NCBI RefSeq assembly: GCF_026914265.1
Contig: NC_069126.1
Location: 27,082,634 to 27,146,633, forward strand
Source: Mya arenaria
Taxonomy: Eukaryota > Mollusca > Bivalvia > Myida > Myidae
Length of the DNA stretch: 64,000 nt
Direction: 5' to 3'
Every line of letters starts with the position of its first letter. Within the stretch, counting starts at the first letter, position 1. The position numbers and the translations under genes were made by a program. Positions 38,301 through 47,590 of the stretch are shown here, piece after piece. The notes beneath the pieces were generated by a model that had not been told where the DNA came from, did no database searches, and saw only the letters and a program-made list of their open reading frames with translations.

Positions 38301-41300
38301 ATGGTGATGATGCAAAGCGAATTCTTTCCGTCCACATTTTTCATTTGCTGGTTCTATCCAGCACCGATGCGGATTCTATCCGTAACATCGCAACAATCAT
38401 CTCAGCATTTTCTTCGCATTGTTACTGTTATCGTTTGGGTTTAGGAAAATATCTTTATTTTAAAGAATGACCATATTACTAGTGAATGTAAATCTATTTT
38501 TATTTAAGGGATGTCAAATTAACCAAAAAAAATGAAGAAATTGTACATGAAAAACGTAGGCGACGATCAGAAACGGTGATTTTTGTTTTTATTTTTGAAA
38601 TATCACTTATTCTAACATATTATATGAACGCATAGCAGTTTTATCCTTAGAATCATGCTTCAAGTTAAACTAAATTCATTGTTTAATCGTGTTTTAAAAA
38701 ACTTTTTTTCGATTTAACACGGCAACGGAATCTAGCATTTGTGGTCACCGAATTCTACTGGCACGTTACATGTTATATTGTTTTGGAGTCTGTAAGTAGT
38801 TAATGCTAGAGGAGTGTGTGTGTATTTAGTAAGGGAATACTCTGGAATGCTCGACCGAATAAAGTGTTGGGCCTAGAGTAGGCCAAAAAAGAAAAATCTG
38901 TGTTTATCGTAGCGGTCTCAAACGTAAAAGAAGGGTTGTGACACAAAGGTCAAATATAACGTTTGCAAAACATATATTTATCATATACTCGAAGGCACTC
39001 CTTGTTCTGGATCGGGGGTGCTAGGTATATCAGGTTGCCTTTTACACATGCAGAAACAATTCTTTAGTCTTAGTCGGATACTTAGAAGTGTATTTAAGGT
39101 ATCAGTTTAACTCACTGCTCATTTGTGTCGCAAATATGGCATGAGTTCTATATTCATATACATTGTTACTGTAATTATATACCGGGGTAATCAGGATGCC
39201 TTTTCCTGAGATAGGAAACAGTCATTAAAAGGGAAGATGAATTAAAATTATGCAAAATGAAAGTAATCGATAAAAGTGCGTTATTGTATGTAGGGATGAA
39301 GTATTTTAGTTTACAGATTACAATCCAGGGAGTATTGCAATGTAGAAATTGTACAAGTCTCGTGCAAGCCTTTATATTTGCCCGTGCACATGCACATGCG
39401 CGAGCTTCTAGATTCATGTAATAAAGCCAATTAATGACTAAATGGATAGCAGTTAAAAGTAATCAACAATTTGTTTCTTTTCAGGACTATTGTTAATTAG
39501 CATCTATGCTCCAAAAATAACGGTCTTGTTGCAACAATCAAAACCAAACAAAAATTAACCATTTGTTTTCAGGCAACAGCAAAGAAGCATTAAGTTAGTA
39601 TTTACTTTAAATTGTATAAGCAAATAATTCTCACGACTTTATAACTCTCATATGTGAATTAAGGAATTTGGATTTTGCTCCATATTTATTCATACAAACG
39701 ATCTAATCCCGTATCTTAAGAGTATCAAGTAATTAGTATATTTTGTTGTTTATGTCATTAGAATGCCTGGGAATGATATACGTTTGATTTGATCTTCTTT
39801 TCCGGCTGAAAACAAACAAACAAACAAAAATCAAATCTTGGATAGAACCTGGTGCAAGTGTCAAAATATATCCGGTGCCCAAATTTCTATACAACTACTC
39901 ATAAAAGATAGAATCCGGAGCTCCGCTGAACCGACAAGCGAGGATTTTATCGCAGAGTATATACAGAAGCAAGAAATTAAACTATACCTACTTTGATACC
40001 TTCTTTGAAAAGATAAACGTAATTATCAGGATGTAAATAGCTGATAGTAAGAAAATATTAAGGGTTTCGTTTGCATGCTATTTGCTGTCAGAAATATGAT
40101 CGCTGTTTTATTTTCATTAGTTTAGATGAATTAGCTTTCATTTTTTGTGTTTGTTTGTCGATAGTTGATGGAGTTATTCTTTAGGTATAAAATCACAAAC
40201 CTAATTACAGCACTTGTTGTTATTTTCACCGATTTACTTTTCAGCTTTTAAATGTAAACATGACGGATAGAATCCGCATCAGTGCCGGATAGAACCTGAA
40301 AATGAAAAATGTGGACGGAGAGAATCTGCTTTGCATCATCACAGTGAGATAGATTTATTGGAAATCAACTACAACTTTGATCTCCATTTAGATGGGACTA
40401 AAATCATTAGTACCTGCATCTATCATTTATCTGGAAGCCCTGAATGTAAGCCTGGGCCTCCAAACGGTCAGTAAGAGGCCCGTCAAGCAAGTCTTATCCC
40501 AGGAATTGTACATGTACAAACTAAAAACCTACCTGCAGCTATAGATGTCATTGATCTGGAAGCCCTGGGTGAAAGCCTGGGCCTCCAAGCTGTCAGTAAG
40601 AGGTCCGTCAAGCAGTCTTATTCCTGGAATTGTACATGCAAGATATCAAGATAATATCAAACAAATTAATAATATTGATAATCTCTTATCTTTTTACTTC
40701 TTTGCAATTCAAAATTGCTGTTGCATCATTTTGAAAATGGCAGAATGTTGATTTTATTGATATAATCAAACATGTTAAAGATGAAATAAACCTTGACAAC
40801 CATAACCTATCATCGAAAGAGTATTTCAGAACCAAATATTCGTTTGAAAATATCATTTATGTTTATTTCAACCACTTCCATACTAGGCCTAGAAAAAAAC
40901 AAGAGGGCCATGATGGCCCTAAATCGCTCACCTGAGTAAAAGAGTTTAACCTTTGTTATTAATATAGCTTGTTTCTCAAAGAATATTGAACAAGAGCTGT
41001 CAAATGCCCCCCAATGTGACATTGATCTATGAACAAATACATAAAAAGTTGATCTTGCCTTTATGTGTCAAATACATATTGCAAGTTATATTAAATTGCC
41101 TCTGAGCATAGAAAAAAAAGCAATCATACTAAATGACAGCCAACACTCATTATGTCCTCATATTCAGCATTCCATTGTGAATAAACACTTAGTGTATCTT
41201 TCACCTTAGAGATAGGGACATGGGTCTTGCACACGACACGTTGTCTTGGTATATCGAAAACATATGGCAAGTCATTTTAAAATCTGTCCATATAAGAGAA

Positions 41301-44300
41301 AGTCACAGCGCGGACATGACAGCCTATATTTTCCTTCAGGTTGCCATGGAAACCAGAGTTCTGCATGGAATTAATTTTTTTAAACAATTTTGAAAAAGCA
41401 CCAACCAAGGATCATTCCTATGAAGTTTCATCAAAATTGTCCAAGCGGTTTAGGAGAAGAAGATGATTATAACCAATTGTTGACATTTTCCTTTAGGTTG
41501 CCATGTCAACCAGAGTTCTACATGGAATTAATTTCTTTGAACAATTTTGAAAAAGCACCAACCAAGGATCATTCCTATGTAGTTTCATCAAAATTGTCAA
41601 AGCGGTTTAGGAGAAGAAGATGGTTATAACCAATTGTTGACATTTTCCTTTAGGTTGCCATGGCAACCGGGCCAAACAAAATTATGTGAACAAATTTAAG
41701 AGAGGTCCATGCAAGGACACTTCAAACCAAATTTGCTGAAGATCTATCAAGGGGTTCATGCGAAGAAAATGTTAAGGTTTTTTTACTAATTATTTGAAAA
41801 GACCTGACAGAGGCCCATGCTAGGATGCTTCAGACTTGAAGATCCATCAAGCAGTTAATAAGATCAAGTTGTTTAAAGGTTTTTCTATTTTTTGCTCTGG
41901 TGACCCCTAAAAGGGGCCAAACAAAACCATTTGAACAAAGTTGAGAGAGGACCATGTAAGGATGCTACATATCAAGTATGGAGTCATTCTGACCTTTACT
42001 TTCAGAGGAAAAGATGTTTAAGTGACAAGACAATGTAAAAACAAATGACCCCTGAGCAAGGCCAATTTGACCCCGGGACAATAATTTGAATACCTTTGGT
42101 GTAGGTCCACTAGGTAACACTATATACCAAATATGAAAGCTCTAGGTCTTATATTTTGGAGAAGAGGATTTTTAAAGTTTTATTATATAAGACTATATAA
42201 AAACAAATAACTTTCAGGGCGGGGCCAATTTTGACCCTGTGGCAATAATTTGAACAACTTTGATAGAGGTCCACAAGATGATGTTGTATACCAAATATCT
42301 AAGCTCCTGGCCTTACGGTTCTGGAGAAGAATATTTTTAAAGATTTACTATATAACACTGCGTAAAAACAAGGACCCCTAGGCGGGGTCAATTTTGACCC
42401 TGTGGCAATAATTTGAACAAATCTGGTAGAGGTCCACTAGATGATGCTGTATACCAAATATCTAAGCCCTGGGCCTTACAGTTTCGGAGAAGAAGATTTT
42501 TAAAGATTTACTATATAACACTATGTAATAAAACTAGTGACCCCTGGGGCGGTGCCATTTTTGACCCCAGGAGAATAACTTGAACAAATTTTGTAGAGGA
42601 CCACTACATGATGACACATACCAATTTTCAAGGTTCTAGGCCTTGTGGTTTTTGAGAAGAAGATTTTTAAAGTTTTCCCTATATAAGTCTATGTAAAACA
42701 AGTGACCCCCGGGGCGGGGCCATTTTTGACCCCAGGGGGATAGTTTTAACAATTTTGGTAGAGGACCACTAGATGATGCTATATACCAAATATTAAGGCT
42801 CTAGGCCTTGTGGTTTTGGAGAAGAAGATTTTTAAAGTTTTTCCTTTCTGTTGCCATGGCAACCAGAGTTCTGCATGGAATTCAATTCTTTGAACAATTT
42901 TCAAAGGGGACCACCCAAGGAACATTCCTGTGAAGTTTAGATGAAATTGGCTAGGCGGTTTATGAGGAGATGTCGTTTAAAGTAAAAGTTTACGGACGGA
43001 CACCAGACAAATTGTGATCACAAAAGCTCACCTTGTCACTATGTGACAGGTGAGCTAAAAATGTTTGGTTAGGGTAACATCCTTTTCAAAAATAGGTAGG
43101 GTAGGTAGGCTTTTTTTATTTTATTTTTTTATCAGGTTTATATAAAAATGTCATTTTTTATTCTAGCGGAATGGTGTTAAAGTTATCTTCTGTACAAGCA
43201 TTTAAGGTTTTAAACTACATATTGAAGAAGAATTAATTTTTTTTTATTTTTTTATTTTTTTTAAACTGACTATAAAACGGTACGGTCGGTGCCTATTCTG
43301 TAAGTAGGGTCAGGTTCCCCGAACCAAATGTATTTTTTTTATAAGGCCCTATTTAATTTGCCCAAAATAGTGTATAACAGAAGAAGAATTTTAGAAAATA
43401 AATTAAATTTTTATTTATTTTAATAAAATTTTTGTACAATAATTCAACTGCGATATATCATGTTATCTCTGAAAAACTGATATTCTAAGTCAACAACAAT
43501 ACTGTAACCTCTGTTCATAAAATAAAACTTTTACTGACTTTAGGCCATATGCCACAATGGACAGTCTTATAGAATTTAGAACACGAAAGAAGAAAATAGG
43601 AATGTTCTATTTCACCTGAGAATTGAGCACCATAAGAAACTCCCACACCACAGAAATTGTTTGGAACGGCAGATATTTCCCCGGCACATCTTGTGCCATG
43701 GTGATTGGACTCTGAAAGGAGTTGTGGTTTAATTGTAGCGCATACCCGTAAAGAATCTCACGTGATATCAAATTAACTGTGGTTAAAATTTGCAGACAAT
43801 GTACATAATATAAAATAAAAAAAGTATTGGGAAGAAAGTAACTTAAAAAAGTCCTTAATGCAACAAAAAAAGAATACTGTGTATAAATCACACATATTTC
43901 TTTTCAATCCAGACACCATACTGGTATCCATGTTGTATCTTATAATGTTAAGTTTGTTTCTTTTTCAGATTATTAGCCTTAATATATGCTCACCATGGGA
44001 GAAGTCTGGCATGGGGTCGGGATCATCGTCATTCAAGTCATAACTACCCTCCCTGTTGTAGTTGGTTACCAGGTCTGGGTTGGTGTGCTCTATTCCTTTA
44101 AGATAGGCAAACATCATCATCATCATCATTATTATCAGCGTAATAGTCATGGTCATCTTAATAAGTTATTTTTATAATATTTATGTAATTATTGTCACTG
44201 CCTACACTTAATCTTAAATTATACTATACAGACTTAAGTGGACAATTTGAAACGCCATACTACTGACATAAACTTAAGTTTTTACCATCATCTACCACAG

Positions 44301-45297
44301 CGACAGTGACACCTTCACCAGTCACATTGTGTCTCCACACCCCTGTGACATTGATGTCTAACCCAACTTCCCAGGTATTGGTCTGAAATAAACATTTTTG
44401 TAGTTATTTCGATTTTTAGTTTACACATTACATGTACATAGTAAGAGGATTATGAACCTTGCATTAAAGAAATATGTCAAACTTCTAACTCCTTTCTAAA
44501 TATTTTACTGAAATGAAATTCAGCATACTCAAATCGTGAAAAGAAACTGTACAAATGGTCAGAAACTAATCAGGTATATTAGCACTCAACTGTCACTTTC
44601 TCTAAGTCTTCGACAATACATTCATTTCTCCTTTTAACGAATTCTTTCAAACATGTCATAGTCATTTGATTTTATGTCTCCTGAATAAACTTCTCACAAA
44701 CAGGCCATATATTATACCTACCAGATGCCACTGAAGCTTGTAATAGGGGTCTCCAAAGTCCAAAAAATCATAACTTGGTTTGATCAACCTTTTTCTCCTT
44801 TGCAATATCCGTTGATGTGAATACCAAGCGATGCCTGCATGGTATTCCAATGATTTCTCAATTGTATTGATTAAGTACTGCATATTATCTTCGGACCATA
44901 CTTTGATATGATTATAATGAATAGATTTAATGGAACGATTGGCATGACTAGAATTGTCTAATTTGTGTATAAATGTAAAATGATTGTCAAAGAAAGGCAC
45001 TTGCCCAATGTTAGTCATATTCAAATCACCAGCAATTTTATTTGCATATGACACATCATTCACTAAGGAACCCTGAGGAATTATTTTAACGATCCATATA
45101 AGACTAGAATTTGAGTGACTATGACTGGGATGGATGTATTTCTTCAGAATTTTCTGTCTATCCACAGTCACGCCATCTTTTCCAATCAAGATGAGAAGCA
45201 CTATGGCTGTAGATGTCAGCACAATCAAAGTGATCTTTAGGAACAATTTGCAGCATGACCTGAAAACACAAAAGGCATAGTAAGCAACATGTAACAT
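23304..45297 (-). CDS. PCSK7: Proprotein convertase subtilisin/kexin type 7 (PC7), membrane-anchored
   Basis: This is a calcium-dependent serine endoprotease of the secretory pathway that cuts proproteins after paired basic residues. Exons (minus): 45297-44722, 44382-44286, 44095-43994, 43711-43616, 40623-40533, 38136-38082, 37319-37181, 36349-36246, 35372-35196, 34383-34276, 33506-33401, 33026-32870, 26305-26211, 25760-25664, 25393-25285 and 23705-23304. All are GT-AG with matching phases; 836 aa against about 785 in human. There is an N-terminal hydrophobic segment (about 18-39) and a prodomain ending in the autocleavage site RRKR (167-170). The catalytic residues are D223 (VVDDG), H263 ([10 protein letters not shown]), oxyanion N363 (ASGNGG) and S444 (HTGTSAAAP). 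The P domain follows, with [11 protein letters not shown] and [12 protein letters not shown]-terminal membrane span begins at 704, followed by a cytoplasmic tail of about 110 residues. The membrane anchor and VTGVW...VTG motif point to PC7 rather than furin. The start is uncertain: an acceptor (tttcag) at 45260 suggests a possible upstream first exon. Confidence 0.95.
24060..25260. repeat. Degenerate tandem repeat in last PCSK7 intron
   Basis: Several diverged copies contain caaggctcaaatccttgacc, ccttgaaatggcacagttcc and gtttcataaagatcttt in the same order. The family is related to the ggtcaaggtcac repeats elsewhere in the window. The open frames at 24559-24786 and 25091-25279 fall inside it. 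Confidence 0.7.
26681..27568. mobile_element. Element with TGTGTCGCCTGA inverted ends and inner tandem repeats
   Basis: The left end tgtgtcgcctga and the right end tcaggcgacaca are exact complements. Between them are about four copies of a roughly 170-bp unit (caaagggcaataactctaaa ... gtgcactgcacttgccctca ... agatatgccccggacaaaac), followed by a GC-rich stretch (gacgccgccgccgccgac). There is no transposase frame, so it is probably non-autonomous. It lies in PCSK7 intron 12. Confidence 0.75.
29009..29067. repeat. Direct repeat, left copy
   Basis: ggccgttgtctgccaacatt, a short variable stretch, then ggccctcagggttcaaactg. It matches 30004-30062 in the same orientation. The gap between the copies is about 940 bp. 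Confidence 0.8.
29240..29800. other. Unidentified GC-richer segment in PCSK7 intron 12
   Basis: Open frames of 67-155 codons exist on both strands (29256-29459 plus, 29326-29793 minus, 29433-29657 minus). None shows a motif I recognise, and none has matching splice sites plus a start. The base composition differs from the AT-rich surroundings, and it lies between the direct repeats at 29009 and 30004. It may be a gene or transposon fragment. Confidence 0.4.
30027..30356 (-). pseudogene. Terminal exon of an unidentified membrane protein (transmembrane span plus tail)
   Basis: On the minus strand an acceptor (tttctatcctag) at 30357 opens a 109-codon frame. It begins [20 protein letters not shown], continues through about 22 hydrophobic residues, then a polar tail ([33 protein letters not shown]), and ends with TAA at about 30027. 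This is the layout of the last exon of a type I receptor: phase-1 entry, membrane span, cytoplasmic tail. It lies in PCSK7 intron 12 on the same strand. Joining it to the preceding PCSK7 exon (32870, phase 2) would use a different frame, so it is not a simple alternative PC7 tail. No other exon of a host gene was found. It is probably a stranded gene fragment, but a trapped functional exon cannot be excluded. Confidence 0.55.
31269..31740 (+). mobile_element. Full-length tRNA-derived SINE with target-site duplication
   Basis: The head contains gtggccttgtggttaagatg (A box) and gtgggtttgatccc (B box), separated by a tRNA-like anticodon arm. A central block has tttacgccgagcatgttaaa gaacca. The tail is aaataaacaaacaaacaaac. 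The 10-bp target-site duplication aattgttcca is perfect at 31259-31268 and 31741-31750, which defines the ends. A truncated relative lies near 36815-36850 in reverse orientation (gcattatggcttgaccca). It sits in PCSK7 intron 12. Confidence 0.9.
32565..32830. repeat. About 52-bp minisatellite in PCSK7 intron 12
   Basis: Roughly five copies of aatagaaggccagacttcac, aaagccaatagcaggtcaga, gtctacacaacc end about 40 bp from the donor of exon 12 (32870). Confidence 0.9.
34662..35010. mobile_element. MITE family A, copy 2 (TTTAAA target)
   Basis: Ends are actgcactctcacatattta and caatctgtgagagtgcagc, flanked by tttaaaa and tttaaa. It is about 350 bp long and related to 21506-21864. It lies in PCSK7 intron 9. 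Confidence 0.85.
35446..35826 (+). mobile_element. MITE family B, copy 2 (TTTAAA target)
   Basis: Terminal inverted repeats ggactagacaccagatg and catctggtgtctagtcc lie next to ttaaa on both sides. It is the reverse-orientation relative of 16111-16490 and lies in PCSK7 intron 8. Confidence 0.85.
40413..40500 (-). pseudogene. Dead tandem copy of PCSK7 exon 5
   Basis: This stretch is highly similar to the real exon 40623-40533 and lies about 30 bp downstream of it on the minus strand. The copy has lost its acceptor (attcctggg against attccaggg-type), has an extra base that shifts frame after ATAAGACT, and has a small deletion near the end (aatgatagatgcag against aatgacatctatagctgcag). The donor gcag|gta is still present. 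It would encode the catalytic-domain stretch LDGPLTD...LEAQA..QGFQIND. Confidence 0.92.
40899..43065. mobile_element. Element with inverted gctcacctg ends and inner tandem units
   Basis: The left end is gggccatgatggccctaaat then cgctcacctgagt. The right end is gtgacaggtgagctaaaaa, an inverted match to cgctcacctg. Inside, from about 42040 to 42840, are about five diverged units of about 170 bp (gtagaggtccactagatgat; gagaagaagatttttaaagt; gaccccyggggcggggccat). Two outer blocks read ttgccatggcaaccagagtt. There is no transposase. It lies in PCSK7 intron 4, the longest gap between catalytic exons. Confidence 0.75.
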
Positions 45298-45959
45298 AGT
45301 ACTGTTAGTTTCATGTATGATCTATTTAAAAAAAATATTTCTTTTCCCAAACAGAATTTACATTTATTCATACATTTATAAGAAAATTGTTCAATTTTAT
45401 AGCAAATATGCCTTTATTAATTTACTTTGAAACGTGACAGAATGATTTAAGGACAAAAAACAGTACTGTACTGTATTTTATATCTTGTTGTTATAAGATG
45501 TAAAGGCCAGACATTTGTGACTGTGTTGATAAACAATTTTCAGAATAACAAATATTTATATTTTCTTACAGCAATGGCACATAACAGTCAAAATCTATAA
45601 TAGGGTCCATATAACACATGGTCAAAATGGTTCGAAATGCTTGTGTACGAATCGATTAATGTAGTTCAAAAATACTAGCACAGAGTTAAACAGATAAACT
45701 AAACCAACTGATTCGAATCAATGAGTTATATACAAACTGAATTATAACCTTTTAAGGGTAATAATATTGAAATGTTGATGAAAACAGTAAATTAAAATTT
45801 GACGTTTCCTTGTTTCAGTTTCGTGGCGATTACTAGTAAGTACCAGAAAACCACTACCGTATTGGACGGTTGCAGTTATCTGACCTTTGAAGTTCTTCTT
45901 TGTGCCAATTTTCATAAAAGCGGAGCAAAATATGAAATTCTCAATCTCCAGCAGGCAAT
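45298..45959. promoter_or_regulatory. Divergent intergenic region between PCSK7 and HUS1
   Basis: The two coding starts face away from each other across about 660 bp, so the genes probably share a bidirectional promoter region. No TATA box stands out. 45805-45900 is the least AT-rich part and contains ttgacgtttccttg and ccgtattggacggttgc. A hidden first exon of PCSK7 could also lie here. Confidence 0.45.
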
Positions 45960-47549
45960 ATGAGGTTTAGAGGAAAACTAGTTGACATCGGTTGCATCCA
46001 ACACTTTACGAGTATGATTTTATGTTAGACTACGACATCTGTATACTAATTTTGTTTGTCTGACTTGATCATTTAAATGTTGAAAATGGTTAAACTTGAG
46101 ATTACACTTACAATTTCCATTATAAAACAAAACAGAACTGTAATTAATAATATGTGAAAATAGTTCACAGTGTCATACTTAACGTTGTTCTTGGTTTACA
46201 AACAATGTGGGGATCGAACACATGTCCATCAGAACACTAGAATGGCGCTCTAACAAACAGAGCTAACCAGTTAGTTGAATTTTATGCTACACTCCAGCCC
46301 CCATTAACCTTTTACTAGTTTAAGGCTAATCCTAGTCCAAATAATTGTACGTTGACAGATTTTTTTTTAGAGTTTTGATATGGCAAATCCTTCACTTACA
46401 AATTGTTTAGTATCAAAAGTGGGTAGTTGTTCCGATCAGAATTCCGGGTTTAAGCATATAGCGTCTATAAAATATCATAAAAACAAGAAATATTACCAGA
46501 TAATGTTATTTTATATTAGTTCCATACACAAAAAATAAATATCCAACTTATAAGTATGAGTTTGACGGCTTTTCTTCATTTCATTCTGTCAAAACATAAC
46601 GATATATACATGAAGGGCACCTGCAAGGCTTCAGGGCGCAGTTTTAAATTGGTCGGAACATTTCGGCCATGGCCGAGTTGTTACGATTGTATATCAAGGT
46701 CTATCTCGAAGCTTTGTCGGAGGAGGCCGAGCATAATTGTTGTCTGTGTCAGTCAACTTTCGTTTTATTGGAAAGGTAAACAACTTGTTTTAATGCATTA
46801 AATGCTTGTTTAGTGCAAAATAACATTTCACTTACATGGTAAAATATTAATACGAGGGTTGATCCAGAATTACGTGGACATTTTCAATAGTTCAATTATC
46901 GTAGCACATAGAACATAGAAAATTCACATACAATACATACAATTTATCAGGTATACTTCCTAAAATTTTAAGAACAATACATACAATTGTCACTGAATTA
47001 CAATACATAAACGACATATGATTGAACCCGACCGGCGCAGTCCAATAACGTCAATGACGTTGCGCTCATACAGCGTCACATTTTTTCAAAGTATTTTCCA
47101 CCAACTCTGACACACTTTTCATGGCGCATAATCCACTGCATATAAACACTTGAAAACCACTCTTTAGAAAACATGGATATTGCATTATGCACATTAACTT
47201 GCAGTTCGTGGAGTGAATGAAAACGATGTCCTCTAAGCTGCCTCTTTATTTCTGGAAATACCGCAAAATCCATTGGTGCAAGATCTGGCGAGTATGGCGG
47301 ATGCGCGACGGTCTCCAGGTCTAAGAGGCTGAGCTCAAGCCGGGTGGATGCAGCAGTGTGTGCTGGGGCATTGTCCATGTGCAGTAAAAACTGATCCAAT
47401 TTTACACCCGGCCTCTTTTTTGCGATCGCATGTGCCAGTTCTCTGCGAATAACCTTTGGATTATAAAGAAATAAAATAAAAACGATTGCGTTTTTGCATC
47501 ATATCATTTCAATTTTAATTGCAACTAATAATAGTGATAACAATAATAA

Positions 47550-47590
<41 letters not shown>

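Noticed and set aside
42040..42840. Possible coding repeats because of the regular ggggcggggccattttgacccc blocks
   Set aside because: Units differ by insertions and deletions that break any common frame; this is a noncoding interspersed repeat.
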